A stretch of 64,000 nucleotides of DNA from NCBI RefSeq assembly GCF_024397915.1, contig NZ_CP073347.1:62001-126000 (forward strand). The letters are read 5' to 3'. This document shows, one piece after another, positions 17,842-27,445 of the stretch. This DNA is from Marinobacterium rhizophilum (GTDB lineage: Bacteria; Pseudomonadota; Gammaproteobacteria; Pseudomonadales; Balneatricaceae). The translations under genes were made by a program, and so were the position numbers. The notes below the pieces were generated by a model that saw nothing but the letters and a program-made list of their open reading frames with translations, ran no database searches and had not been told where the DNA came from. The number at the start of each line of letters is the position of its first letter. The stretch's first letter is position 1.

Positions 17842-19062
17842 ATGCCGCAGTTTCAGTACCGGGTAGTCACGGCGGAGGGCGAGGAACGCAGCGGTGTACT
17901 GGAGGCCGCCGATCAGGCGCTGGCGGTACAGCAGCTGCAGCGCGGCGGCCTGATCCCCATTTCGGTGGAGGAGGCGGGTGCCGCTGCCGGTCTTGCCTCA
18001 CTGTTGCAGCTGAAATTGACGCTGGGGGCGTCCTCGCAGCGCCAGGTGCTGCAGTTCAGCCTGGACCTGGCCACCCTGATGCGCGCCGGTGTCACCCTTG
18101 ACCGGGCGCTGGACATCATGCGCCGCGTTGCCGGTGACGGCCAGTCCCTGGATATGCTGGGGCGCATTCAGGACGGCGTGCGCAAGGGGCAGTCGCTGTC
18201 GTCGGTGCTGAAGGAGCAGGACGGTCGCTTTTCGCGCTTTTATATCAGCATGGTGCATGCGGCCGAAATGTCCGGCAGCCTCGCCGACGGGCTGGGTGAT
18301 CTGGCGCTCTATCTGGAGCGTAGCCGCGAATTGCGCGAAAAAACCCTGTCGGCGCTACTGTACCCGCTGATTCTGCTGTGCGTGGCGGGGATCTCGCTGC
18401 TGGTAATACTGACCTACGTGATTCCGCAGTTTCAACAACTGTTCGATGACATGGGCAAGGCGCTGCCACTGTCGACCCAGGTTGTAATCGGCGTGGCCGA
18501 GCTGGTGCGTGACGGCGGCCCCTGGGTGCTGTTGCTGCTGATCCTGTTTGGGCTCTGGTTTCGCCGTCACCTGCGCAATGCCGAGGTGCGCCTGGGCTGG
18601 GATGCCTGGTTGTTGCGCCTGCCGCTGCTGGGCAGCCTGCTGCAACGCCTCGATACCGCCCGCTTCAGTCGCAGCCTGGGTACGCTGGTGCGCGGCGGCG
18701 TGCCGTTGCTGAATGCGCTGCAGATAGCGCGGGAAACCCTGTCCAACCGCATGATGGTGCAGGGCGCAGATACGGCTGCGGTCAGCCTGAAAGAGGGACG
18801 CCGCCTGGCCGAGCCGCTGCAGGCCACCGGTGTGTTTCCGACCCTGGCGCTGCAGATGATTCAGGTCGGCGAAGAAACCGGGCAGCTCGATGACATGCTG
18901 CTCAAGGTGGCCGATGTGTATGACCGCGAAGTGGCCAATGCGCTGCAGCGCATGCTGACCATTCTGGAGCCTGTGCTGATCGTGGGGCTCGGGCTGATGA
19001 TTGCCGGCATTATCCTGTCGATCCTGGTGGCGATAATGTCGATTAACGAATTGCCCCTCTGA
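17842..19062 (+). CDS. gspF: Type II secretion inner-membrane protein GspF
   Basis: The 406-residue protein has two repeated GspF/PilC cytoplasmic domains, each with an RxLGTLxxxGxxL-like motif (SLDLATLMRAGVTL and SLGTLVRGGVPLLNAL), and three membrane helices (about 170-195, 220-238 and 375-400). It is the polytopic platform protein that couples GspE to pseudopilus assembly. Confidence 0.95.
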   Translation: MPQFQYRVVTAEGEERSGVLEAADQALAVQQLQRGGLIPISVEEAGAAAGLASLLQLKLTLGASSQRQVLQFSLDLATLMRAGVTLDRALDIMRRVAGDGQSLDMLGRIQDGVRKGQSLSSVLKEQDGRFSRFYISMVHAAEMSGSLADGLGDLALYLERSRELREKTLSALLYPLILLCVAGISLLVILTYVIPQFQQLFDDMGKALPLSTQVVIGVAELVRDGGPWVLLLLILFGLWFRRHLRNAEVRLGWDAWLLRLPLLGSLLQRLDTARFSRSLGTLVRGGVPLLNALQIARETLSNRMMVQGADTAAVSLKEGRRLAEPLQATGVFPTLALQMIQVGEETGQLDDMLLKVADVYDREVANALQRMLTILEPVLIVGLGLMIAGIILSILVAIMSINELPL

Positions 19063-19122
19063 CCGGGGGAGTGACCGCTGAGGACCCTAACCGTGACTAT
19101 TCATACCCACATCAGAGGTGCC

Positions 19123-19545
19123 ATGCGTGCCAGGCGCAGGTCAGCGGGCTTTACGCTGCTGGAACTGCTGGTGGTACTCGTCATTCTAGGGTTGCTGGCG
19201 AGCCTCGTGGGGCCGCAGGTACTGAAGCACCTGGGCACCTCCAAAACCAAAACAGCGGCCTTGCAGATCGAGGAGCTGGGTGCGGCGCTAGACCTCTACC
19301 GGCTCGAGGTGGGCCGCTATCCCACCGGTGCAGAGGGGCTGGATGCACTGATCAGGAAGCCTTCCGGCGCGCCGAACTGGAACGGACCCTACCTGAAGAA
19401 AAACGTGGTGCGCAAGGACCCCTGGGGCTTTGACTACGTCTATGTCTTTCCAGGTCAGCATGGCGAGTTCGACCTCTACTCGCTGGGGGCAGATAACCGC
19501 GATGGCGGTGACGGGGAAAATCAGGATGTGCGTAGCTGGGAATAG
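19123..19545 (+). CDS. gspG: Major pseudopilin GspG
   Basis: The protein has 140 residues when started at the ATG at 19123 (AGAGGTG 6 nt upstream); a GTG 30 nt earlier is open but would give an unusually long leader. A short basic leader ends at the prepilin peptidase site G|FTLLELLVVLVILGLLA with the conserved Glu at +5. The C-terminal half has the family's PTGAEGLDALI, NWNGPYLKK, DPWGFDYVY and SLGADN motifs, the last forming the calcium site in characterised GspG. It is the main subunit of the T2SS pseudopilus. Confidence 0.95.
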   Translation: MRARRRSAGFTLLELLVVLVILGLLASLVGPQVLKHLGTSKTKTAALQIEELGAALDLYRLEVGRYPTGAEGLDALIRKPSGAPNWNGPYLKKNVVRKDPWGFDYVYVFPGQHGEFDLYSLGADNRDGGDGENQDVRSWE

Positions 19546-19563
19546 CCTCAAGGTGCGGCGGGC

Positions 19564-20076
19564 GTGAAAGCCGCCGCCCAGGCCGGCTTTACCTTGCTGG
19601 AGCTGCTGGTGGTGCTGGTGCTGGCCACCCTGATGCTCAGCCTGGTGGTGCCGCGTTTTGCCGCCGTGGTGCCGGGTGTCGAGCTCAAGAGCACGGCCCA
19701 GAAAACCGCGTCCCTGCTGCGCTATGCCCGCAGCCGGGCGATGGCCGAGAGCCGGCTGATTGCATTAAGCCTGGACAGGCAGACCCATGGCCTGCGTTTG
19801 AGCGGCCGTGACGAGCCGGTGCCGCTGCCTGACACCCTTTCGCTGAGCCTCAGTGATGCAGGCGGTCTGGCGCTGGGTAATGAGATCCTGATGCCACTGG
19901 ACCTGGGGGCATCGGCGCCGGCGCCCAGCATCCGCTTTTATCCCGATGGTGGCTCCAGTGGTGGCAGTCTGCTGTTGAGTGGCCCATCGGGGCGTTACCG
20001 GATCGAGGTTGACTGGCTGACCGGCGGGGTTCATATCGATGATGGCAGCGGGACGCAGGAGATCCCTCGTGACTAG
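19564..20076 (+). CDS. gspH: Minor pseudopilin GspH
   Basis: The 170-residue protein starts at a GTG. A prepilin leader is followed by G|FTLLELLVVLVLATLMLSLVVP with Glu at +5, then the GspH pattern (TASLLRYARSRAMAE and a C-terminal SIRFYPDGGSSGGSLLL). It overlaps the next gene by 8 nt. Some annotations would use the XpsH name. Confidence 0.9.
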   Translation: MKAAAQAGFTLLELLVVLVLATLMLSLVVPRFAAVVPGVELKSTAQKTASLLRYARSRAMAESRLIALSLDRQTHGLRLSGRDEPVPLPDTLSLSLSDAGGLALGNEILMPLDLGASAPAPSIRFYPDGGSSGGSLLLSGPSGRYRIEVDWLTGGVHIDDGSGTQEIPRD

Positions 20077-20488
20077 CCCGCTGCAGGCCCGCCACCCCGG
20101 TAAGGAATACGGCCGGCAGCACGGCTTCACCTTGCTGGAAGTGCTGGTGGCCTTTGTCATTCTGGCGCTGTCCCTGGGTGTCATTCTGCAGATTTTTTCA
20201 CTGACCATGCGTACCACCGACAGTGCCAGCGCCCGCCAGCAGGCGCTGCTGCTGGCCGAGTCCAGGCTGGCGGAGCTGTCGGCGCTGAACGAGTTGCGCC
20301 CGGGCCCCGATGGGGGCCGTATCGACGAGCGTTTCGACTGGACCTCGCGCATTGAGCGCTTCGAGTTCCCGGACCAGGACCTCGCCCTCGATACGCTGCA
20401 GGTGCCCTATAAAATCGATGTGACGGTGCACTGGGATGGCAATCAGCAGCTCAGCCTGACCACCCTGCGCCTAGTGGTGGAACAATGA
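20069..20488 (+). CDS. gspI: Minor pseudopilin GspI
   Basis: The 139-residue protein starts at the GTG at 20069 inside the end of gspH. The type IV prepilin signal is QHG|FTLLEVLVAFVILALSLG, and the body has LAESRLAEL as in GspI/XpsI. It is a tip pseudopilin that initiates the complex with GspJ and GspK. Confidence 0.92.
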   Translation: MTSPLQARHPGKEYGRQHGFTLLEVLVAFVILALSLGVILQIFSLTMRTTDSASARQQALLLAESRLAELSALNELRPGPDGGRIDERFDWTSRIERFEFPDQDLALDTLQVPYKIDVTVHWDGNQQLSLTTLRLVVEQ

Positions 20489-21219
20489 GTCCCCGTGCGC
20501 ACCGGGGCTGCCGGCATTGCCAGGGGTTTACGCTGGTGGAGCTGCTGATCGCCCTGTTGCTGACCGGGCTCGTGGCAATGCTGGTGTTTGGCGCCTTTCG
20601 CATTGCCACGGGCAGCTGGGAGCGGGTTATAGGTCACCAGGAGCGGGCCCACGAGAGCTACCTGGTACAGACCTTCGTGCGCCGCCTGCTGGAACAGGCC
20701 CAACCGCTGCGGGTGCGGGATATCGAAACGCGCCTGTCGGTGGCCATGCTTGGCGATGCGCAGCAGCTTGTCTTCGTGACCGAGTTGCCAACCCCCAGGG
20801 GCCTGGCGGAACTGTACTGGTGCCAGTTGCGGGTTGTTGACCCCGGCGACGGCCGGCCCCGCCAGCTGGTGATGTCCACCCGGCCCTATACCGAGGGCGA
20901 GGTGATCGACTGGCGAGCGCCGCTGGAGTCCACCGGGGAGGGGCTTAACGGCGAGCAGATCGCCATCGTCGAGCCGCAGGAGCGGGTACTGCTGCGGGGG
21001 GTTGCGCAGCTGGAGCTGGAGTACCTCTATTACGATGACAGCGATCAGCCCGAATGGCGCAATGAATGGAGGGACGAATCGGTGCTGCCCTACCTGGTGC
21101 GTTTGCGCGCGCTGCCGGAGGGGGTCGACGGGCTGGCCAACGAAGCCTCCGTGGCCTTCTGGCCGGAGGTCACCGTATCGCCAACGGAGTACCGCTATGG
21201 CGGCAAAACGCTGTTGTAG
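20485..21219 (+). CDS. gspJ: Minor pseudopilin GspJ
   Basis: The 244-residue protein overlaps gspI by 4 nt (ATGA). The prepilin signal CQG|FTLVELLIALLLTGLVAMLV is followed by a long beta-rich domain ending in PEVTVSPTEYRYG. Length and position identify the GspJ tip subunit. Confidence 0.92.
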   Translation: MSPRAHRGCRHCQGFTLVELLIALLLTGLVAMLVFGAFRIATGSWERVIGHQERAHESYLVQTFVRRLLEQAQPLRVRDIETRLSVAMLGDAQQLVFVTELPTPRGLAELYWCQLRVVDPGDGRPRQLVMSTRPYTEGEVIDWRAPLESTGEGLNGEQIAIVEPQERVLLRGVAQLELEYLYYDDSDQPEWRNEWRDESVLPYLVRLRALPEGVDGLANEASVAFWPEVTVSPTEYRYGGKTLL

Positions 21220-22123
21220 CGCGGCCAGCTGCCAGGCTGGCCTGGCGCTGGTGGCCGTGCTCTGGGTGCTGGTGTTGCTCTCCCTGCTGGCGGCCAATCT
21301 GTCCCAGGGCAGTCGCAGCAATGCCCGGCTGGCGCAGAACCTGGTGGCGGCGACCCAGGGCAAGTACGCCAGCGAAGCGGGCATGCAGTGGGCCCTGTGG
21401 AATCTGCAGCGGGTGCCGGACGAGCAGTGGCTGGCCGATGGCAGCGTTCAGGTGCTGCAACTGGATGCTATTTCGGTACGGGTGGCATTGCAGGATGAGA
21501 GCGGCAAGATCGACCTCAATGCGGCGCCGGTCGAGTTGCTGAGCGGGCTCTTCGTTGCTGCCGGGCTCGATGGCGCCAGCGCCGATGCCCTGGCCGATGC
21601 GATCATGGATTGGCGTGATGACGACGATCTGCGAAGGCTCAATGGCGCGGAGGATGATGATTATCTGGCGGCCGGCAGGGAGGACGGGGCCAAGGATGCG
21701 CCCTTCGACAAGGTTGAGGAACTGCAGCTGGTGCTGGGCATGAGCGCGGAGACGTACCGGCGTGTCAGGGGCAGCGTCACGGTGCTGAACGGGGTGCCGG
21801 GTATCAACCCGCAGTTTGCCCCGCGCCTGGCGTTGCTGGCCTTGTCGGGCGCGGATGAGGGCGTCGTCGACGCCTTTATCGAGCAGCGCCGGCGTAACCA
21901 CGAAGAGGGTCTGGAGCCCCCCGAGTTTCCATTGCCGGCGTCCCAGTACATTGCCGGGCAGCGTGCCGGCATCAACTATACAGTGCAGGCCGAGGCCCAG
22001 GTCGGGCCCGTGGTGCGGGCGCGTTTCAGCGCCCAGATTCAGCGTCGTGGCCGCTCTTCCCGGGGAGGCCTGAGCCGCGTACAGCATGAAATGGAGCCGC
22101 TTTTCGATGAGACCGGCATGTAA
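21197..22123 (+). CDS. gspK: Minor pseudopilin GspK
   Basis: The 308-residue protein begins at an ATG inside gspJ, overlapping by 23 nt. The signal QAG|LALVAVLWVLVLLSLLAAN lacks Glu at +5, which is typical of GspK, the subunit that caps the pseudopilus. The body contains ESGKIDLNAAP and the alpha-helical SAM-like regions (DAIMDWRDDDD, LNGVPGI). Confidence 0.92.
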   Translation: MAAKRCCSAASCQAGLALVAVLWVLVLLSLLAANLSQGSRSNARLAQNLVAATQGKYASEAGMQWALWNLQRVPDEQWLADGSVQVLQLDAISVRVALQDESGKIDLNAAPVELLSGLFVAAGLDGASADALADAIMDWRDDDDLRRLNGAEDDDYLAAGREDGAKDAPFDKVEELQLVLGMSAETYRRVRGSVTVLNGVPGINPQFAPRLALLALSGADEGVVDAFIEQRRRNHEEGLEPPEFPLPASQYIAGQRAGINYTVQAEAQVGPVVRARFSAQIQRRGRSSRGGLSRVQHEMEPLFDETGM

Positions 22124-22240
22124 CAGAGGAGCTGCGGGAGCCCGCTCTGGAGGCTAATCGCCGCGGCCAGTCGACCTGCCGCTTTTGCGAATATGAACTA
22201 GGCTCAACAAATAATCTTCACCTGAACCAGGGAGACACCG

Positions 22241-23377
22241 GTGATCAACGCAACCATAACCGGAGCACGCCGTTGGCGGGAGGGGCTGTTACAGGCTCTA
22301 TCCGGATTCTGGTATTGGTGGAGCGGTGAATTGCGCGGGCTTATGCCCGCGGCCTGGCGCCGCCGCATCAGTGCTGCGGCGCTGGTGCTGCGTATTGAAC
22401 AGCCGGACAACCCCCAGCTGGTGGTGCTGGAGGACGAGGAAGTAGCCTACCGTCTGCCGCTGGCAACGGTTCCGCCGCCACAGCTGCGCGAGCAACTGAT
22501 GCAGATGGCGCGCGACGCCGGGCATACCCTGTTGCAGCTGGATGCCCGCCACCTGCTGCACAAGGTGCTGTCCCTGCCGGCGGCCACCGAGTCGCGCCTT
22601 GACTCGGTACTGGGGTTTGAGATGGATCGCCACACCCCCTTTAGTGCTGACGATGTCTATTTCGGGTACCGGGTTGCCCGGCGCGATGCGGCAAACCAAC
22701 GCATTCTGGTGGATCTGTACCTGATGCCCCGTCAGCGTCTGGATACCCTGCTGCAGCAACTGCAGCCCTTTGGCATTGCGCCCACCGCCGTGTTCCCGCT
22801 GGAAGCACAGGCCGCTTCCGGCCACGAACGCCAGACCCTCAACCTGTTGCCGCGCGAGCAGCGCTCCAGTGCCGGGCACGAACGCCAGCGCTCCTTGCGC
22901 AACCGGCTGCTGGTGGCCGCGGTGCTGCTAGCGCTGCTGGCAGGCTTTCCGCTCTATGAGCGCTCGCAGCAGGTGGCTCGGCTGGAGGCCGCCCTGGAGC
23001 AGCCCCGTGCCCAGGCGCAGCGTGCGCAGCAGGTGCGCGCCGACATTGATGCCCTGGTGGAAGGGCGGCAGTTTTTGGGACGCAAAAAAGCGGCCCAGAC
23101 ACCAGCGCTCTTTATCCTGGATGAGCTGACACGCCTGCTGCCGGACAATACCTGGCTGAGTCGTCTTGAACTCAATGACCCGGTGCTGCGGATCCAGGGC
23201 GAATCGGGCAGCGCATCCTCGCTGATCGGGTTGCTGGAAGCCTCCGACCTCCTCATGGCGGTGGATTTTACCTCCCCGGTGACCATCAATCCGCGCAGCC
23301 GTCGCGAACGCTTCAGCATTGAGGCGCGCCTTGAATCCGGCCCGACGGATGCGTCCGCATCGGAGGTGGCCCCATGA
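22241..23377 (+). CDS. gspL: Type II secretion protein GspL (XpsL-like, PilM/PilN-type)
   Basis: The 378-residue protein begins at the GTG at 22241 (AGGGAG about 10 nt upstream) after a 117-nt gap from gspK. The N-terminal cytoplasmic part resembles the actin-like GspL/PilM fold (RHLLHKVLSLPAATESRLDSVLGFEMDRHTPF). A single membrane helix at about 225-245 and a PilN-like periplasmic region follow. It links GspE to the inner-membrane platform. It is more like Xanthomonas XpsL than enteric GspL. Confidence 0.85.
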   Translation: MINATITGARRWREGLLQALSGFWYWWSGELRGLMPAAWRRRISAAALVLRIEQPDNPQLVVLEDEEVAYRLPLATVPPPQLREQLMQMARDAGHTLLQLDARHLLHKVLSLPAATESRLDSVLGFEMDRHTPFSADDVYFGYRVARRDAANQRILVDLYLMPRQRLDTLLQQLQPFGIAPTAVFPLEAQAASGHERQTLNLLPREQRSSAGHERQRSLRNRLLVAAVLLALLAGFPLYERSQQVARLEAALEQPRAQAQRAQQVRADIDALVEGRQFLGRKKAAQTPALFILDELTRLLPDNTWLSRLELNDPVLRIQGESGSASSLIGLLEASDLLMAVDFTSPVTINPRSRRERFSIEARLESGPTDASASEVAP

Positions 23378-23979
23378 GCCGCCTGAGCTCGCAACGCAGC
23401 CGCCTGCTGGCCGTTGGGCTGCTGTTCATTGTGCTGCTGCTGCTGGTCCTGATTGTCAGGCCGGTACTGGGAACCTATCTCGGCTATGGCGAGCGTATCG
23501 AATCGTTGCAGAACCAGTTGTCAATCTATCAGCGCCTGGCCGCGGGGCTTGCCGATGACGAGGCACGACTTGCCGCCTTGCAGGCCGCAGAGCCGGTGGC
23601 CGACCTGTACCTGCCCCAGAACAAGCCGGCGCTGGCGGCGGCGCATTTGCAGCAGTACCTGCACAGCCAGGTTGGGCGCGGTGGTGGCCAGGTGATCAGT
23701 ACCCAGATTCTGAGTTCCGGGGAGGCGGGGCCGTTGCAAACCATTGCCATTCAGGTGCATATGCGCGGCGAACTCGATGACCTGGTCAACCTGTTTTACA
23801 GCCTGGAGTCCGGCAAGCCCGCGCTGTTTGCCGAGAACGTCACGGTATTGGCCAATCCGCGCCGGCAAACCCGGGTGGTGCGCCGGGGTGGTCGCCGCGT
23901 CGAGACCGGTCAGTCGGTGCCGGCGCTGGATATCCGCTTTGACCTGACCGGTTTTGCGCCGCGGGAAGATACACCATGA
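23374..23979 (+). CDS. gspM: Type II secretion protein GspM (subtype b)
   Basis: The 201-residue protein overlaps gspL by 4 nt. It has one N-terminal membrane helix (about 12-32), a coiled region (RIESLQNQLSIYQRL), then a ferredoxin-like periplasmic domain with LQQYLHSQVGRGGGQV and LVNLFYSLESGKPALF, as in the GspM_b family. It partners GspL. Confidence 0.88.
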   Translation: MSRLSSQRSRLLAVGLLFIVLLLLVLIVRPVLGTYLGYGERIESLQNQLSIYQRLAAGLADDEARLAALQAAEPVADLYLPQNKPALAAAHLQQYLHSQVGRGGGQVISTQILSSGEAGPLQTIAIQVHMRGELDDLVNLFYSLESGKPALFAENVTVLANPRRQTRVVRRGGRRVETGQSVPALDIRFDLTGFAPREDTP

Positions 23980-24671
23980 TCAGACGCTGGAACGCTCTCA
24001 AGGGTGCCGCTCGGGTGTTGTTGCTACTGCTGGCACCCTTGCCGTTGCAGGCCGCCGATGACCCTGACGCCGGGCTGCCGGTCGCCGAGTCGGCATCGGA
24101 GTCGCCAGGGGCCGAACTGGCGCCAGCCGCGGTGCAGGCGGAATCCAGCCAGGATGAGGTCGATCAGGCCGGGGAAGCGCAGCCCGCGCCCGGCGGCAAT
24201 GCCGCCCTGGCGCTGCCGCCGTTTCCGCCGCGCAGCCAGTTTGACGACATGCTGGAGCGTCCGCTGTTTCACTCCAGTCGCAGGCCCCAGGCCGGGGAAC
24301 CCAGCGGCAGCTCTGCCCAGGAGCTGCGTGATAGCTGGAAACTCACCGGCATTATTCTCGTTGGCGAACAGCTGCGAGCCCTGTTTCAGGAGCGTAACGG
24401 CGAGCGCCGGCTAACGCTGAATGCCGGCATGCCGCTGGATGCAAGCTGGGTGCTGGATGAAATAAATCTCGAAACGGTAGTCATGGGCTCGGGGGATGAG
24501 CAGGTGACGCTGGAGCTGCTCGAGCCCAGGGACACCACCCCGGTGGCGGTGCCTGAACCTGCGATTGAGGGCGAGAACGGCGAAGCTGCACCACTGGATG
24601 AGCGCACCCAGGAAGCCTCGCGTCAGCTCGAGCAGGATACCGAATCCGTGAAGGAGACTCTGAATGAGTAA
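23976..24671 (+). CDS. gspN: General secretion pathway protein GspN (XpsN/GspC-like)
   Basis: The 231-residue protein overlaps gspM by 4 nt. After a signal or anchor (VLLLLLAPLPLQA) and a long Pro/Ala/Glu-rich linker, it has an HR-type domain: DMLERPLFHSSRRP, WKLTGIILVGEQLRALFQE and LDEINLETVVMGSG. This is the homology region by which GspC/XpsN contacts the secretin. No other gspC is present, so it probably fills that role, as XpsN does in Xanthomonas. Confidence 0.85.
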   Translation: MIRRWNALKGAARVLLLLLAPLPLQAADDPDAGLPVAESASESPGAELAPAAVQAESSQDEVDQAGEAQPAPGGNAALALPPFPPRSQFDDMLERPLFHSSRRPQAGEPSGSSAQELRDSWKLTGIILVGEQLRALFQERNGERRLTLNAGMPLDASWVLDEINLETVVMGSGDEQVTLELLEPRDTTPVAVPEPAIEGENGEAAPLDERTQEASRQLEQDTESVKETLNE

Positions 24672-26850
24672 TGTCATTAATACCGCGCTGCTGCTGGTCT
24701 GTAGTCTCGCTCTCAGTGCCTGTGCGCTGCAGGATACGCAAAACCCTGATGCCCTCGACAGCCCCTGGCGCAGTGCCCAGGCCGAGCGTCCGGCGGACCC
24801 CAGCGGCGCCAGTGCGGTGGCGCAGAAGGCGCGGGAAAACCCGGCGCAACCGGAGCGCTTTGCCGCCGAAGCAGGCCTGGCCCCGGGTTCGGATGCACCG
24901 CGCACCGAGCTGTACGGCGGCAATGGCGTGTTCTTCGATATCGGTACGCAAGACCGGGGCACACCGGTGGAGGGGGATATCACCTTCAACTTTCAGGGGG
25001 CCGAGATCAGCGAGGTCGTGAAGACGGTGCTGGGGGATATCCTGCAGGTCAATTACATTCTGGATGACCAGGTGCGCGGGGTCGTCAACATGCAGACCAG
25101 CCGTCCGATCAGCCGTGATGCGCTGGTGCCGACACTGGAAAAACTGCTGCAGGTGAACGGTGCCGCCCTGATTGATCGCAACGGCTTTTATGAAGTGGTG
25201 CCGATCGACGGCGTCAACGGCGGTGCCATCAGTCTGCGGGGTAACCTGAGTGCGGATCGAGGCTACCAGATACTGGTGGTGCCGCTACGCTACATCGGTG
25301 CCCAGGAAATGCTCAAGATACTGGAACCACTGAAACCGCGCCAGGGCATGATGGAGGCGGATGAGCGGCGTAACCTGCTGGTGCTGGGCGGCACCCAGGG
25401 TGAGCTGGTGAGCCTGCGTGACACCATCAAAACCTTTGATGTCGATCAGCTGCAGGGGATGTCGGTCGGGCTGTTCCGGCTGCAGTCAGTGGATGCCGAG
25501 GTGCTGGTGGACGAACTGGGGGCCATCTTTGGCGATGCGGCGGATGGCCCGCTGGCGGGCATGGTGCGCTTTATGCCGATCGAGCGGCTCAATGCGCTGC
25601 TGGTCATTACGGCGCAGCGCAAATACCTGTCGGATGCAAAAACCTGGATTACCCGGCTGGATCGCAGTGAAGGTGCCCAGGGGCTGGGCATGTACGTCTA
25701 TTACGTGCAGAACGGTCGGGCCGAAAACATGGCCGAGATGCTCGGGCAACTGTTCGACGGCCAGCGGCGCAACCGTCAGGCCCGGGAGGCGGAGGCGGCA
25801 CGCCGGCCTGTCGTCGCTGCAACGCCGGCACCGGATGCCGATGCCGACGGCACCGTCACCCGGGCCGAAGCCAGCGCCAGCCCGGCCAGTATCGAAGTTG
25901 GAGAAGTGAGCATCATTGCCGATGCGGAAAATAATGCACTGCTGATCATGTCCTCGCCCGGAGATTACGACAAGGTCTACAAGGCCATTCAAAAGCTCGA
26001 TGTATTGCCACTGCAGGTGCTGGTGGAAGCCACCATCGTCGAGGTGTCCCTTGAAGACGAGCTGCGCTATGGCCTGCAGTGGTTCTTCAAGAACCACCTG
26101 GGCAGCGGTACCAAAGGCTTCGGCACCCTGGGGCAGAGCCCCATACCCTCGGCAGCCGATGTGATCGGCAGCGGCAGCTACGAGGTGATCAGCGGCTCCA
26201 GCACCCGGGCACTGCTGAATGTGCTGGCCACCGACTCGCGCCTCAAGGTGGTGTCGTCACCCACGCTGATGGTACTGGACAACCATACCGCCGAAATCAA
26301 GGTGGGCGACCAGGTGCCGATCCAGACATCCGCGACCACCAACACCAGCAGCGGCGTCGTTACCCCGGACGATGAAGTGCGAGCCAATATCACCAGCACC
26401 ATACAGTACCGTGATACCGGCGTGCTGCTGAAGGTGACGCCCCGGGTCAATGCCGGCGGCATGGTGGTGCTGGATATTACCCAGGAAGTGAACGACGTAA
26501 ACCCGGACCCGAGTTTTGCCGGCATCAACTCTCCCACCATCACGCAACGCCAGATCAATACCAGCGTGGCGGTGCAAAGCGGTGAAACCCTGGTACTGGG
26601 CGGCCTGATCAAGGAAAACAACGACACCGGCGGTGAAGGGGTGCCCTACCTGAGGCACCTGCCGGTGGTCGGCTGGGCGTTCGGTAGCCGGGGCAAGAGC
26701 ACGCAGCGCACCGAGCTGGTGGTCATGATCACCCCCACCGCCGTCACCGATACGGCGGATGCCCGGGAAGTCACCCGCGAATACCGCAACAAGCTGCGCG
26801 GCCTGAACCTGCCCTCGAGGTCCCTGGATACGGCACCGCCGCACAACTGA
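24664..26850 (+). CDS. gspD: Type II secretion secretin GspD (lipoprotein form)
   Basis: The 728-residue protein has a lipoprotein signal ending LALSAC, as in XpsD. N-domains follow (about 95-400: GAEISEVVKTVLGDILQVNYILDD; VVPLRYIGAQEMLKIL; VYYVQNGRAENMAEML), then the secretin domain (VEATIVEVSLEDELRYGLQW, VVSSPTLMVLDNHTAEIKVGDQVP, VLLKVTPRVNAGGMVVLDITQEV, SGETLVLGGLIKE). It forms the outer-membrane channel through which folded exoproteins leave. It is the last gene of the operon. No clear terminator follows. Confidence 0.95.
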   Translation: MSNVINTALLLVCSLALSACALQDTQNPDALDSPWRSAQAERPADPSGASAVAQKARENPAQPERFAAEAGLAPGSDAPRTELYGGNGVFFDIGTQDRGTPVEGDITFNFQGAEISEVVKTVLGDILQVNYILDDQVRGVVNMQTSRPISRDALVPTLEKLLQVNGAALIDRNGFYEVVPIDGVNGGAISLRGNLSADRGYQILVVPLRYIGAQEMLKILEPLKPRQGMMEADERRNLLVLGGTQGELVSLRDTIKTFDVDQLQGMSVGLFRLQSVDAEVLVDELGAIFGDAADGPLAGMVRFMPIERLNALLVITAQRKYLSDAKTWITRLDRSEGAQGLGMYVYYVQNGRAENMAEMLGQLFDGQRRNRQAREAEAARRPVVAATPAPDADADGTVTRAEASASPASIEVGEVSIIADAENNALLIMSSPGDYDKVYKAIQKLDVLPLQVLVEATIVEVSLEDELRYGLQWFFKNHLGSGTKGFGTLGQSPIPSAADVIGSGSYEVISGSSTRALLNVLATDSRLKVVSSPTLMVLDNHTAEIKVGDQVPIQTSATTNTSSGVVTPDDEVRANITSTIQYRDTGVLLKVTPRVNAGGMVVLDITQEVNDVNPDPSFAGINSPTITQRQINTSVAVQSGETLVLGGLIKENNDTGGEGVPYLRHLPVVGWAFGSRGKSTQRTELVVMITPTAVTDTADAREVTREYRNKLRGLNLPSRSLDTAPPHN

Positions 26851-27150
26851 TTCCGGGTATTGAGGTGGTGGAAATTTGCATATGCTCAAGCAGCCTCAGA
26901 GGCCGCGTGGTTACTGAGGTCTGGCACGATTGAAAATGGCGCCGGGTTAATAAGGGCGCGGCTCTCAACCCTGGGTGTCGGAACCAGGGCTCATTCCCGT
27001 TATTTACCTCCCATTTTCCCCTGGGGCGCGGCCCGATGGACGCGTCCCGGGGGGGAAACAGCGACCACCCTGTCACTCCATCCTTACAGTTTTCTTCAGC
27101 AATCACTGTGCTTGTTATAAAAGTCTTTTCCAGCCAACAGGTTATAAACT

Positions 27151-27166
27151 CGGCACGTTTTTTGTA
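27151..27166 (+). promoter_or_regulatory. Candidate sigma54 (-24/-12) promoter of the dsbC-like gene
   Basis: CGGCACGTTTTTTGTA matches TGGCACG-N4-TTGCA with GG-N10-GT spacing. The -24 T is C and the -12 GC is GT, so it is weaker than the promoters at 33557 and 40603. A CTTAC half-site ends 63 nt upstream, close to the 65-nt spacing of the dyads at those promoters. Confidence 0.4.
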
Positions 27167-27203
27167 TTGATACAGACAGCATAGGGCTTTGCTATTAGCC
27201 CGG

Positions 27204-27235
27204 CCATGGAATAGGCATCCGTGCCTAGTCCATGG
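27204..27235. repeat. Long inverted repeat with UCCG loop in the dsbC-like leader
   Basis: CCATGGA-A-TAGGCA and TGCCTA-G-TCCATGG form 13 pairs with one A/G mismatch around TCCG, a UNCG-type tetraloop. No T-run follows, so it is not a simple terminator. It lies 210 nt before the dsbC-like start, within the presumed leader. Confidence 0.6.
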
Positions 27236-27445
27236 GGCGCCCTTGAAAATCGGGCGGAATATTGCGAACCCCCTGGATATTCAGGGCCATGGATGGACTG
27301 TGTGCAAATAAAAGCAGGAGCATTTTTTGGTCAAAGACTCGCAGTGGCCTTCGGCCAATGGAAGTGCATCCATGCAACCCGGAATAATGATCGGTATTTT
27401 CATACCGGTTTAGTAAGACCACGGGACTTCTGTGAGGAAACAGCC

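Larger units (their letters stand above)
26851..27445. other. 595-bp regulatory intergenic region before the dsbC-like gene
   Basis: I find no gene here. The region holds a -24/-12 promoter candidate (27151-27166), a strong inverted repeat (27204-27235), and further short hairpins such as CCCTG..CAGGG near 27270-27285. The ~280-nt span from that promoter to the dsbC-like ATG would be a structured leader. Confidence 0.6.
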
